Shown here: positions 17,014 through 25,549 of the stretch, one piece after another
Layout: every line of letters starts with the position of its first letter
Position numbering within the stretch: position 1 is the first letter of the stretch
Source of the DNA: Candidatus Latescibacterota bacterium
GTDB lineage: Bacteria > Latescibacterota > UBA2968 > UBA8231
NCBI GenBank assembly: GCA_022820485.1
Contig: JAJEFJ010000066.1
Coordinates: 27,636 to 91,635 of the forward strand
DNA: 64,000 nucleotides
Reading direction: 5' to 3'
Position numbers and translations under genes: made by a program
The notes under the pieces: model-generated
The model's database searches: none
What the model was told of the DNA's origin: nothing
What the model saw: only the letters and a program-made list of their open reading frames with translations

Positions 17014-18069
17014 TCACTCGCTTGCGGCCCACATATAGTCCCCGTAGTCCCCGCTGTTGTCGAAGATAAAATCTTCTGGGTTCTGGTATCCTCGGTGTTT
17101 GCTCAACTGCTGATCCCGCAAACGCACCGCATAGTGTAGGTGCGGGCCGGTCGAGCGGCCCGAATTACCCATCGTCCCGATCTGCTGCCCGCGCTTTATC
17201 TGTTCACCTTGCACGACCATAATTCTATCCAAGTGGCCGTATTCGGTCTGGTAGCCGCCCTGGCGCGCATAGGGCTGGCCCTGCTCGTCGCGTTCCTTTT
17301 TTCGATGGGCAACAATAATCGTATTGCCGAGGTATTTATCCTTCCCAGCATAGCGTACAAAACCATCCGCCGTCGCGTAGATGGGTGTCCCTTTGCGGCC
17401 AGCAAAATCGACGCCCCGGTGGAAGGCCCGACGCCCGGTAAAGGGATCAATGCGCCAGCCAAAGGGCGACGACCGCCACGTCTGCTGCGCGGGGACTGGT
17501 AAAATCGTGGGCAAGTATTGGACGTTCGTTTCTTCGAATTTGCGCTCGATTTCCTCAAAGCTCTCGGCCTGTAGGTTGACCATCCGCTTCAGGTAGTCGA
17601 TGCGCACGCTCATCTCGCGCATCATCAAGTGCTTTTGCGGCGGTAAGGACGCGACCTCCTCGGACAAATCTTCCACGCCGCCGACGCCGCCCAACTCCCC
17701 ATCCGCAGCGAGTGGCTCTATCTCCAGCGGCTCCATCTCGTGGTGGGCGCGCAATCTATCTTCCGTGGCTTTGAGCTGATCCATCGCCTCCCCGAGCTGC
17801 TGCACTTCCTCGCGGGTCTGCTCTAAGCCGTGCAAGAGGTTTTTGTTTTCTTCCTGCAAGGCCAGCAGGGCTTTCTGATCGCTCGATTGATGAAAGCCCT
17901 CGGTGTAGGCGTAATAACCACCACCAACCACAAAACCCAACACGCCCAGCAAAATCAGCCCTAAGGCGCGAGGCGAAAAACTATACTCGCGGATCTGACC
18001 ATCGCGCGGGGAAATGACGATAAAAGTCCGGCGCTTACCCAACATATTCGCTTTCGCTGCTATCTTCAT
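17014..18069 (-). CDS. M23 family metallopeptidase with coiled coil, membrane anchored
   Basis: About 351 residues. A cytoplasmic N-terminus (KRRTFIVISPRDGQIREYSF) is followed by one membrane helix (~35-55), a coiled coil (~65-110), a linker, then a LytM/M23 domain with RSSPFGWRIDPFTGRRAFH, zinc ligands HRGVD and HLHYAV, and the second His in GHLD. It cuts or regulates peptidoglycan peptide bonds in the periplasm, as in MepM- or NlpD-like hydrolases. A 20-residue charged insertion (KKERDEQGQPYARQGG) is unusual between core strands. ATG 18069 is preferred to TTG 18078. It is divergent from coaX. Confidence 0.9.
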   Translation of the reverse strand: MKIAAKANMLGKRRTFIVISPRDGQIREYSFSPRALGLILLGVLGFVVGGGYYAYTEGFHQSSDQKALLALQEENKNLLHGLEQTREEVQQLGEAMDQLKATEDRLRAHHEMEPLEIEPLAADGELGGVGGVEDLSEEVASLPPQKHLMMREMSVRIDYLKRMVNLQAESFEEIERKFEETNVQYLPTILPVPAQQTWRSSPFGWRIDPFTGRRAFHRGVDFAGRKGTPIYATADGFVRYAGKDKYLGNTIIVAHRKKERDEQGQPYARQGGYQTEYGHLDRIMVVQGEQIKRGQQIGTMGNSGRSTGPHLHYAVRLRDQQLSKHRGYQNPEDFIFDNSGDYGDYMWAASE

Positions 18070-18113
18070 GCAGGACAACTTTCGCTAAGGGGATGAGACG
18101 TAAATGTTGGATA

Positions 18114-18142
18114 TTGTTTGAATTAGAAAGTTATATTATATA
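18114..18142 (+). promoter_or_regulatory. Sigma70-type promoter of coaX
   Basis: TTGTTT (18114-18119), 17-nt spacer, TATATA (18137-18142), in the AT-rich divergent gap, ending 32 nt before the coaX start. Confidence 0.65.
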
Positions 18143-18174
18143 GATAACGCGCCGGAAAGTCAATAAATTCGCCC

Positions 18175-18924
18175 ATGCTCTTGGCCATCGACATCGGCAA
18201 CACCTGCATCGACATCGGTCTTTTGGCCGGGGATGAAACCGTTTGTCGCCACAAATTCCCCACGGCCCGACCAGCCAATACCGACCTCCTGTGCCGGCTG
18301 GCCGGGCTTGCCACCCCCCCCATTGGCGCAGTCATCGGATCGGTCGTCGCGGAATTGGGGGCGGCGTACGCCGCAGCTTGTCGCGATTTCTCCGCCGGCC
18401 CCGTCCTCCAAGCGCACAACACGTGGGATTGGGGCCTGCAAATTGACTACGACGATCCCGCTCGGATTGGCGTTGATCGCCTCGCGGCGGCCGCAGCCGC
18501 CCATCGCACAGCCCCGGCTGGCCAAGCCGTTGTGGTCGTCGATGCCGGCACCGCGCTAACGGTCGATGCCATCGACGCCGCTGGCACCTTTCGCGGCGGG
18601 GTCATCGCCCTAGGGCTGCGCCTCGGATTAAATGCCCTCAGCGCAAACACCAGCTTCCTACCCCAAGTCGAGCTCGCGGCCACCACGCCCTTGCTGGGCC
18701 AAAACACCGCGGACGGCCTGCGCTCGGGGGCACTGCACGGGTCGGCCGCACTCGTCGAGGGCCTTTGCACGCGCATGGCCGCAGCCTTAGATAGCCCTGT
18801 CGCAGTCTTCCTTACCGGCGGCGACGGCCCCCTCCTCCACCCTCATATCGCCGCGGTCCACACGTGCGATCCAGACCTCGTATTGCGCGGTTTAGCCCTC
18901 GCGTACCGGCGGCGCACTGCTTGA
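18175..18924 (+). CDS. coaX: Type III pantothenate kinase
   Basis: 249 residues, the usual size. The N-terminal ASKHA phosphate-binding motif (LLAIDIGNTCIDIGL), the RIGVDRLAAAAAA stretch and VVVDAGTALTVDAID with the following GGVIALGLRL are diagnostic for CoaX. It phosphorylates pantothenate, the first step of coenzyme A synthesis, in the cytoplasm. Its stop codon lies inside the -35 box of the next gene's promoter. Confidence 0.95.
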   Translation: MLLAIDIGNTCIDIGLLAGDETVCRHKFPTARPANTDLLCRLAGLATPPIGAVIGSVVAELGAAYAAACRDFSAGPVLQAHNTWDWGLQIDYDDPARIGVDRLAAAAAAHRTAPAGQAVVVVDAGTALTVDAIDAAGTFRGGVIALGLRLGLNALSANTSFLPQVELAATTPLLGQNTADGLRSGALHGSAALVEGLCTRMAAALDSPVAVFLTGGDGPLLHPHIAAVHTCDPDLVLRGLALAYRRRTA

Positions 18925-18949
18925 CGCGGTACAGGCGTGTTGATATTAT
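18921..18949 (+). promoter_or_regulatory. Sigma70-type promoter of the S41 protease gene
   Basis: TTGACG (18921-18926), 17-nt spacer, TATTAT (18944-18949). The -35 box contains the TGA stop of coaX (18922-18924). Transcription would start about 45 nt before the TTG start at 19002. Confidence 0.7.
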
Positions 18950-19001
18950 GTCATGCTTCTATTATGCATCTCAACGCGCCCTACTGACCAAGGAGTGTCG
19001 C

Positions 19002-20873
19002 TTGTCCATTTTGCGTATTTCGCTGCTGCTCGCCCTCGTCGCATCCGCTTCTGACTTGCGGGCTGAGCGCTCCGTTGAAGACGAATACAAAGCCCTGTTG
19101 TGGAAGACGGCCAAAATCATTCACCAGTACTACATTGAAGAAGTACATCCCGATTCCCTAGCGCAGGCGGCCGTGCGAGGGATATTCAACTCCTTAGATC
19201 CAGCCTCGGAATACACGTTCAACACCCATGCCCAGCTCGATAGTGAGGACGTGGAAAGGCAGCTAAACGACCGCTTCTACACCCTCATGCAGATGGCCCA
19301 AGCCATCGACGAGAATGCCTTTTATCCGGTTACTGCGGATACGCTAGTCCGCTTTGGCATCGCCGGGATGATGGAAATCCTCGACCCTTATTCGGTGTTT
19401 TTGGAAAAGCGCAATCTCGACAATTTCAACATCCAGACCCAAGGCAAATACGGGGGATTAGGCTTCCGCATCCAAGTCGTCTATCCCGACAGCGCGATTG
19501 CCGTGTGGAGCCTCCTACACGACCAGACGCCGGCCGCTCTAGCGGGCGTCCAGTCGGGCGACCTCATCACTGCGATCAACAACACTTCCACCAAGGGCAT
19601 GTCGGCTGGCGTGGCCGCCGACAGCATGCGCGGTACGCCTGGCACCTCCGTAACCCTGACCTTAGAGCGCACCGACCGCCCCACTCCTTTTGACCTGACG
19701 ATCGAGCGCCGAGAAGTGCAGATGAACAGCGTCTCCCTTGCCACCCTCTTCCCCGACGGCACCGGCTACATCAAGCTCGACAGCTTCCAAAAGGGGTCGA
19801 CCCGAGAGGTGTTCAAGGCAATTGTCGAGCTAGAAGAACAAGGCATGGAGCGGCTGATTTTCGATCTGCGCAACAACGGCGGCGGGTACCTCGAAGAAGC
19901 CGTGCAAATCACCGATCTCTTCCTGCCCCGCGACTGCCTCGTGGCCTTTACCGAGGGCCGCCGCATCGAAACTGCCGAATACATAACCCGCGAGGACGCC
20001 CTGCTGCGCGACACACCCCTCATCGTCATGGTCAACCGCCTGTCCGCTTCGGCGTCCGAAATCGTCGCCGGTGCTATCCAAGACTGGGACCGCGGGCTGG
20101 TGCTGGGAACTACGACCGTGGGCAAGGGCTCCGTTCAGCAGATCGTCCACATCGACGACCGCGCCGAACTCAAGCTGACTATGGCCGCTTGGCACACGCC
20201 TTCGGGGCGCTCCATCGACAAGCGCATGCGCAAGGATTCCACCCTCGTCCGCGGGTACGACAAGGAGTTCAAGACCCTCCGGCTCGAGCGCATCGTTCGC
20301 GGCAGCGGCGGCATCACCCCAGACATCGAGGTATCTGGACGCAGTGGCAGCCGCCTCGACGCGCAGCTCAGCGGCTTCTACAGCCTCAACAACCAATTCT
20401 TCTACTACGCCCGCGAGCACCGGCTCAAGTACCCCGATCTGACGCCAGACTTCGTCGTCGGCCCAACAGAGCTAGCGGCCTTCCGCGCCTTTGCCGAAAA
20501 TCGCGGATTCAACTACATCAGCGACCTCGAAGCCCAAATCGAGGAATTGGACAAAGTCGCCGAAGACGAGGAGTACAACCAGCTCGCCAAACCGCTCAGC
20601 CATCTGACTGACGAAATCGACAAAATCGAGGAACAACACTGGCAGGAGAACGAAGACCTCATCGCTTGGCGGCTCACCTTCGCCATCCTCGAAAAAGCAT
20701 TCGGGGAGCCAGTGGCTGAAGCGTACAATGTAACCGTGGATCCCCAAGTACTGGAGGCGCGCCGCATTGTCGCCGACCCGAGCGAGTACCAGATGTGGTT
20801 CGACAAGGGAGAAATAGGTACACCAGAAGAGGACTCCATCGCCCAAGAAGACGGCAGAGGCGATCTCCAGTAG
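19002..20873 (+). CDS. Carboxyl-terminal processing protease, S41 family
   Basis: 623 residues from TTG 19002, chosen because AAGGAG lies about 7 nt before it and because it begins a signal peptide (SILRISLLLALVASASDLRA). The frame is open further upstream to 18864. Domain order: helical N-terminal part (~25-180), PDZ domain (GGLGFRIQVVYPDSAIA ... GVQSGDLITAINN), then the S41 core with catalytic Ser in SASASEIVAGA and Lys in TTVGKGSVQQ. The C-terminal ~150 residues are helical and charged. A periplasmic protease trimming proteins at the C-terminus, of the Prc/CtpA type. The promoter overlaps the coaX stop. Confidence 0.9.
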   Translation: MSILRISLLLALVASASDLRAERSVEDEYKALLWKTAKIIHQYYIEEVHPDSLAQAAVRGIFNSLDPASEYTFNTHAQLDSEDVERQLNDRFYTLMQMAQAIDENAFYPVTADTLVRFGIAGMMEILDPYSVFLEKRNLDNFNIQTQGKYGGLGFRIQVVYPDSAIAVWSLLHDQTPAALAGVQSGDLITAINNTSTKGMSAGVAADSMRGTPGTSVTLTLERTDRPTPFDLTIERREVQMNSVSLATLFPDGTGYIKLDSFQKGSTREVFKAIVELEEQGMERLIFDLRNNGGGYLEEAVQITDLFLPRDCLVAFTEGRRIETAEYITREDALLRDTPLIVMVNRLSASASEIVAGAIQDWDRGLVLGTTTVGKGSVQQIVHIDDRAELKLTMAAWHTPSGRSIDKRMRKDSTLVRGYDKEFKTLRLERIVRGSGGITPDIEVSGRSGSRLDAQLSGFYSLNNQFFYYAREHRLKYPDLTPDFVVGPTELAAFRAFAENRGFNYISDLEAQIEELDKVAEDEEYNQLAKPLSHLTDEIDKIEEQHWQENEDLIAWRLTFAILEKAFGEPVAEAYNVTVDPQVLEARRIVADPSEYQMWFDKGEIGTPEEDSIAQEDGRGDLQ

Positions 20874-20895
20874 GAGCTTGTATCTTGGCGGCGGT

Positions 20896-22113
20896 ATGAA
20901 GTGCTTTAGCGGGCCTGTTCCCTACCTCATAGCGGGCCTTTTAATTCACGCCGTTTTCCTTGCCGCCCTCGGCACCGACCTCATCCGGCCCCTCTTCAAC
21001 GACGCCTCCCACACCCGCCGCGGCTTTGACTTCGGGGTTTTCTATTTGGCGGGCCAAGCCCTAGCCGAAGGCCGCGACATCTACTCAGTGTCGGGAGCCT
21101 TCGGCTTCCGCTATCTACCAGCCTTTGCCCTAGTTGCTAGTCTTTTCGCCCAACTTCAGCCCTTCACTGCATACCTTCTCCATCTCTGCTGCACTGAGCT
21201 TTTCCTCACGGCCAACCTCTATCTGACTTGGCGGTGGGTCGAAGGGCCGCGCCGGGGCTTGGCCTTGTTTATGTGGCTGGCGTTCTCGCCTTACTTTCTC
21301 GAACTCTACATGGGGCAGGTCAGCTTCTGGGCGGCCTCGCTGCTCTTTTGGCTCATCGTCGGCCTCCACAGCGGCCGGGAACGGGTGGCCAACTTGTGTT
21401 GGGCGGGTGCCCTCTTGGTCAAACCCAACGCCCTAATCCTCGCCCCCGCGCTTTTAAGGCTTCGCGCCTGGCGCGTCCTCGCTTTGGGACTGCTAGCCGG
21501 CTTGCTTACGTCGCTGCCTTACTTCCTGCTGCATCCAGATAGCTGGGGAACTTTTTTCGTCGCCAATATGTACGGCGCTCCCGTCCAAGGGGCCCTCACC
21601 CACGCGGGCAACCTCGGGCTGCAAGGCGGGCTGGTCAGCGTCGCGGCCCAACTAGCCGAGCGGCCTCTAACCGAGCTGACGACCCTCGCCGACCTCCCTT
21701 TGGCGGGCCGTGCGGTCATCTACTGCTCGCAGGTCGCCATCCTCGTCGCGGCACTGGTGGCCACCTATCGTGGCCGCGATGCCCTGCCGCTGCTCGCGCT
21801 GTGGATGTGTACCTTTTTTCTCGTTTACAAAGACGTTTGGGAGCATCACTACGTCTTTCTCCAGCCCGTACTCGTGGCTTTGTACGCGCGCTCAGGTTCT
21901 CCTAAGTTCTTGTGGATATTTGCTTTTATCGCTCTGCCGACGCCCTTTGTCTTCTTCGACCTTGAATCGGGTGTCTATGGGCCAATTGACCCTGAGCGCA
22001 CGTGGGGGCCGCTCACTTCCATCGCCTATCGCAGCACTAAACTCATTCCCCTCGGCTATCTGTGGTACGGGCTCTGCCGCACGTGCTTAGCCTCGGCACC
22101 CACCAAGTCTTGA
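20896..22113 (+). CDS. GT87-like (DUF2029) membrane glycosyltransferase
   Basis: 405 residues with about ten membrane helices. The first periplasmic loop has an RGFDFGVFYLAGQAL segment and GRDIYSVSGAFGFRYLPAFAL, the typical D-bearing and R-Y-P motifs of polyprenol-phosphate-dependent GT87 mannosyltransferases. It would use a lipid-linked sugar on the periplasmic side of the inner membrane. ATG 20896 is used; an in-frame TTG at 20878 sits too close to the upstream stop for a good ribosome site. The acceptor is unknown. Confidence 0.75.
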   Translation: MKCFSGPVPYLIAGLLIHAVFLAALGTDLIRPLFNDASHTRRGFDFGVFYLAGQALAEGRDIYSVSGAFGFRYLPAFALVASLFAQLQPFTAYLLHLCCTELFLTANLYLTWRWVEGPRRGLALFMWLAFSPYFLELYMGQVSFWAASLLFWLIVGLHSGRERVANLCWAGALLVKPNALILAPALLRLRAWRVLALGLLAGLLTSLPYFLLHPDSWGTFFVANMYGAPVQGALTHAGNLGLQGGLVSVAAQLAERPLTELTTLADLPLAGRAVIYCSQVAILVAALVATYRGRDALPLLALWMCTFFLVYKDVWEHHYVFLQPVLVALYARSGSPKFLWIFAFIALPTPFVFFDLESGVYGPIDPERTWGPLTSIAYRSTKLIPLGYLWYGLCRTCLASAPTKS

Positions 22114-22138
22114 TATTAGCGTGCCGGAGTCGTATTAT
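22110..22138 (+). promoter_or_regulatory. Sigma70-type promoter of lipA
   Basis: TTGATA (22110-22115), 17-nt spacer, TATTAT (22133-22138). The TGA stop of the GT87 gene (22111-22113) lies inside the -35 box, the same arrangement as at 18921. Confidence 0.7.
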
Positions 22139-22171
22139 ATTCTATTCTTTTAGTTTTTCCTCGTCTATCCT

Positions 22172-23059
22172 ATGGCATCTAATTCCAAGCGCCGACTTCC
22201 GCCCTGGCTCAAGGCCAAAGCCCCAGGCCACCCCAATTACATCGCCCTAAAAAACCTGCTCGCCGATTTACAGCTTAACACGGTGTGCGAGAGTGCTCAT
22301 TGCCCCAACATCGGCGAGTGCTGGAGCCAACGCACGGCGACTTTTATGATTCTGGGCGATGTCTGCACCCGCAGTTGCGGGTTTTGCGCGATCAAGACGG
22401 GTCGCCCTCAATGGCTCGACGAAGGCGAGCCTGAGCGCGTTGCCGCTGCCATCGCCCGCCTCGGGCTAGAGCACGCGGTGATTACCTCGGTCAATCGCGA
22501 CGAATTGCCAGACGGCGGAGCGCGGATCTTCGCCCGGACGATCGCAGCAGTACATCAGCTTTGCCCCGAGACGAGCGTCGAAGTCCTGATCCCGGATTTC
22601 AAAGGCGACTGGCAGGCCCTAGCTACCGTCCTTGAAGCCGGCCCGGACATTCTCAATCACAACATCGAGACGCCGCCTCGCCTCTACTCCACCATGCGCC
22701 CGCAAGCCCGGTATGGCCGCTCGCTAGAGCTCCTCGACCGAGCGCGCAAGATCAGTCCGGCCCCCACCAAGTCCGGCATGATGCTAGGGGCCGGCGAAAC
22801 CAAAAGAGAAATAGCCCAGAGCATCCAAGATCTAGCGGATGTTGGCTGCGCCATTCTGACCTTGGGCCAATACCTAAGCCCGTCCGCCGACCACGTGCCC
22901 GTAGAGCGCTTCGTCCATCCCGACGAATTCGCCGAGTGGCGGCGCTTTGCCCTCGGCTTGGGCTTTCGCCACGTCGAGTCTGGCCCGTTGGTGCGCAGCT
23001 CGTACCATGCCGCCAGCCAAGTCGAACAGGTGCGGGCCGCCACCTCCACTACTTCCTGA
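22172..23059 (+). CDS. lipA: Lipoyl synthase
   Basis: 295 residues. Both iron-sulfur motifs are present: the auxiliary cluster CESAHCPNIGECW and the radical SAM CTRSCGFCAIKTG. The ending GPLVRSSYHA includes the conserved RSSY serine that ligates the auxiliary cluster. It inserts two sulfurs into octanoylated E2/H proteins in the cytoplasm. No lipB or lplA is nearby. It has its own promoter and is followed 9 nt later by a kinase-like gene. Confidence 0.97.
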   Translation: MASNSKRRLPPWLKAKAPGHPNYIALKNLLADLQLNTVCESAHCPNIGECWSQRTATFMILGDVCTRSCGFCAIKTGRPQWLDEGEPERVAAAIARLGLEHAVITSVNRDELPDGGARIFARTIAAVHQLCPETSVEVLIPDFKGDWQALATVLEAGPDILNHNIETPPRLYSTMRPQARYGRSLELLDRARKISPAPTKSGMMLGAGETKREIAQSIQDLADVGCAILTLGQYLSPSADHVPVERFVHPDEFAEWRRFALGLGFRHVESGPLVRSSYHAASQVEQVRAATSTTS

Positions 23060-23068
23060 GAGAAGCCC

Positions 23069-24073
23069 ATGAACCTAGAGAAAAAGGCTATATCCCAGTA
23101 CCTGAAACGCAAAAAACTGCGCACCGACGAGGGGCCGATCCGCGTCCAGAGCTTGAGTGACGGGCTAAAAAATCGGGTGTACTACGTAGAGGCTGCCAAT
23201 CAGGCTTGGATCGTCAAGCAGGCGCACTCGCGCGTCCAAATCAAGGAGCGCTGGTGGACCGATCGGCGGCGCATCTTCGCCGAGAAGAGCTGCATCGAGC
23301 GCTTGGCGGCATTTCTCGCTCCCGAGGTCTTGCCGGAAGTCCTGCTCGAAGACCGCACGGACTTCATCCTCGTGACGACTCCGCCGCCGCACAACGCCCT
23401 GTCGTGGGAAGGCGACTTGGTCAATGGCCGCATCGACCTGCAAATCGCCGTCCAGTGCGGCGAACTGCTGGCCACGGTCCACAACGAGACCGCCAACTCG
23501 TCCGAGGTCGCTGACGAGTTGGCATCTACTAAGGCATTTGAGCAACTGCGCATTGACCCGCACTACAACTACATCGCCAACGCCTATCCCGACCTCAAAA
23601 AGGCCATTGCCGTCCATACCAACCGCTTGCTCAAAGAGGGGTTTTGTCTCGTCTTGGGCGACTTGCGGCCCCGCAACGTATGGGTCGCCAACGGCCAGCC
23701 CTATTGGGTCGATTTTGCCACCGCCCACTACGGCTATCCCACCTTTGACCTCGCCTTCTACACGGCTGATATGTGCATCAAGGCCATGCAGAATACCGCC
23801 CAAAAAGCCGCCTATTTAGAGGCCGTCAATGTATTCTGGAACAGCTATTTTCAGAATGCGAGCTACAAGAAAGCCGAGGAAGTCAAACACCAAGCCGTAC
23901 ACGATCTCGGCTGCCTGCTATTGAGCGCGACCGATGGCCGCCAGCCAGTCGCGCTCGACGACGAACGCATCGTCGGGCTCTCGCGGCGCATCTCCCAGAG
24001 CTTGATTTTAACGGGATTGGGACGAATCGAGGAAGTCACCGAGTTCGTCAATCGGACACTGATCGACGGCTAG
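23069..24073 (+). CDS. Aminoglycoside-phosphotransferase-fold kinase-like protein
   Basis: 334 residues. The fold is seen from SDGLKNRVYYVEAANQAWIVKQ (G-loop and ATP Lys), the catalytic-loop equivalent LVLGDLRPRNVWV and the metal loop WVDFATAHYGYPTFDLAFY. The normal HGD of APH/choline/methylthioribose kinases reads LGD here; the Asp and Asn are kept. It may phosphorylate a small alcohol or amine, but the substrate is unknown. It starts 9 nt after lipA. Its last 26 bp overlap the convergent GntR regulator gene, so the two transcripts would be antisense. Confidence 0.72.
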   Translation: MNLEKKAISQYLKRKKLRTDEGPIRVQSLSDGLKNRVYYVEAANQAWIVKQAHSRVQIKERWWTDRRRIFAEKSCIERLAAFLAPEVLPEVLLEDRTDFILVTTPPPHNALSWEGDLVNGRIDLQIAVQCGELLATVHNETANSSEVADELASTKAFEQLRIDPHYNYIANAYPDLKKAIAVHTNRLLKEGFCLVLGDLRPRNVWVANGQPYWVDFATAHYGYPTFDLAFYTADMCIKAMQNTAQKAAYLEAVNVFWNSYFQNASYKKAEEVKHQAVHDLGCLLLSATDGRQPVALDDERIVGLSRRISQSLILTGLGRIEEVTEFVNRTLIDG

Positions 24074-24794
24074 TTCGCTGCAAATCTCCGCTGCTGGAGC
24101 GGATGTGCGCTGCCATCGCCTGCCGCGCGGCCTCCGCATCCCGCCGCTGCAATGCTGCCAATATCTGGCGGTGTTCCGCCAGCGAAAGTTCGGCCCGAGG
24201 GCCAGCCAGCGCCGGCTCCGCTAAACTTTCCTTGATCCATTCTTGTAGATAATTGCGAGTGGTTTCGAGCAAGCTGTAGAGAATGGAATTGTGCGTGGCC
24301 CGCGCAATAAGTAGGTGGAACTGCAAATCGCTGGCGAGAAAGCGCCCCTCGTCAGAAAGCCCCCCGGCCATGCCGGCCAGCGCGTCGGCAATGGCCGCCA
24401 AATCCTCGGGCGTGGCCCGTTCGGCCGCCAAATAGGCGTTTTGCGACTCGAGCATCATCCGCGTCTCGCTCAGGTCTTGCAGCTTCTTGCCGTCGAGTAA
24501 AAACCCCCACTGCAACGCCCGCTCCACGTATTGGCCCTTGTCGCAGACAAACGTGCCCTCACCCACGCGGCCGTCGAGCAGCCCCATCATGGACAACGAC
24601 CGCAGGGCTTCGCGCAGCGAAGAGCGCCCAACCTGAAAGCGCTTGCACAGCTCCCGCTCCGGCGGTAGCCTGTCGCCGGGCTTGAGGACGTTGCGCTCGA
24701 TCAAGTCTGTTATCTGCGCGATAATCTCGTCGCTGACGGACGTGCGCTGCACCGGGCGCATGGCATCGTCAATCGGAGCCGTGGCTTTTTTCAT
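24048..24794 (-). CDS. GntR family (FadR/FCD subfamily) transcriptional regulator
   Basis: 248 residues from ATG 24794 (an in-frame TTG at 24806 is less likely). The winged HTH (GDRLPPERELCKRFQVGRSSLREALRSL) is followed by an all-helical FCD domain with the metal-ligand pattern D-x3-H (SDLQFHLLIA), EHRQIL and MAAHI. FCD regulators bind an organic acid or similar ligand and usually repress catabolic operons. It is divergent from the corrinoid methyltransferase cluster and the gap holds a perfect TGGTC-A-GACCA operator of this family's type. It probably represses that cluster and perhaps itself. Confidence 0.9.
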   Translation of the reverse strand: MKKATAPIDDAMRPVQRTSVSDEIIAQITDLIERNVLKPGDRLPPERELCKRFQVGRSSLREALRSLSMMGLLDGRVGEGTFVCDKGQYVERALQWGFLLDGKKLQDLSETRMMLESQNAYLAAERATPEDLAAIADALAGMAGGLSDEGRFLASDLQFHLLIARATHNSILYSLLETTRNYLQEWIKESLAEPALAGPRAELSLAEHRQILAALQRRDAEAARQAMAAHIRSSSGDLQRTSRRSVSD

Positions 24795-24832
24795 AGAAAG
24801 TGCCAAGTGTCAAATGCGGAAGAAAATAAAAT

Positions 24833-24861
24833 TTGCCGATGGTCAGACCATTAGCTATTTT
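24833..24861 (+). promoter_or_regulatory. Promoter of the corrinoid methyltransferase cluster
   Basis: TTGCCG (24833-24838), 17-nt spacer, TATTTT (24856-24861), about 47 nt before the first gene. The spacer is almost entirely the GntR operator. Confidence 0.55.
24839..24851. promoter_or_regulatory. GntR/FCD operator, perfect 13-bp palindrome
   Basis: ATGGTC-A-GACCAT matches the TGGTnnnACCA consensus known for FadR/LldR/PdhR-type regulators. It is placed between -35 and -10 of the promoter above, so binding should block RNA polymerase. The cognate regulator is most likely the adjacent divergent gene. Confidence 0.8.
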
Positions 24862-24908
24862 CTAAAACAGTACTCAATCCCGCACTTGGCTGTCAAGAGG
24901 GAATGCAA

Positions 24909-25538
24909 ATGGCACAAACTTTGGATCTTGGCTCGCGCGTCGAATTGGTCTCCATGGATCTCCACTTCGACGACATTTCCATTGCGCTCTATTGCCCCGA
25001 TGGCCCTCCCTGCTATCAAGTCCACACCTACAGCCATCTTCTTGGAGCCGCCGAGCGCGTCGCCGGAATCGCGGACGCCATGCAGGTGCTCGGCGGCATG
25101 GAGCAAACCAGCGACGGCCTGCTCCGCTTCCCCTGCGGCCACGCCCATCTGCTCGCGGTCAAGCGGCTCTTCCTAGAGGCTTGCAAGCTGCCGCCAGAGC
25201 AGCCCGTCAAGCCACGCCCACTGCACATCTTCGACAAAAAAGCCAACGCCACCATCGCCGTTGCCAGTCTCGGTCAGGGCCTGTACGAGGTCCGCGCTAC
25301 CGAACAGGTCCGAGGTGTGGAGCGCCGCGTTGCCACCATCGCCCGCGGCCTAATCCGCCTCGGTGAGATGGAAGAAATCGCCGATCAACCCAACCAAGCC
25401 CGCTTCGGCTGCGGCCACTCCCACGACGCCCTAATCGGCCTGTTGCTCATCCGCGCCCCCAACGTGCGCGCTGCCGTGCGCGAGGCCGAAGCCATGGCCA
25501 GCCGCGGCGTGCTCTCAGCCCCCAGCGCCCAGGAATAA
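24909..25538 (+). CDS. Unrecognised protein with two CGH-motif repeats, first gene of corrinoid cluster
   Basis: 209 residues from ATG 24909; the ATG at 24903 is too close to the AGAGGGA ribosome site. I do not recognise the family. It consists of two related halves. Residues ~10-92 contain LLRFPCGHAHLLAVKRLFLEA (CGH at 76-78) and residues ~110-185 contain ARFGCGHSHDALIGLLLIRA (CGH at 168-170). Each is preceded by a strand-rich stretch and a helix (AAERVAGIADAMQVLGGMEQ / VERRVATIARGLIRLGEMEE). The repeated Cys-Gly-His-x-His suggests a metal or corrinoid-related site, but that is inference. There is no signal peptide or membrane segment. It starts the operon and precedes the UroD-type methyltransferase by 11 nt. 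Confidence 0.75.
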   Translation: MAQTLDLGSRVELVSMDLHFDDISIALYCPDGPPCYQVHTYSHLLGAAERVAGIADAMQVLGGMEQTSDGLLRFPCGHAHLLAVKRLFLEACKLPPEQPVKPRPLHIFDKKANATIAVASLGQGLYEVRATEQVRGVERRVATIARGLIRLGEMEEIADQPNQARFGCGHSHDALIGLLLIRAPNVRAAVREAEAMASRGVLSAPSAQE

Positions 25539-25549
25539 AGGAGTCTATC

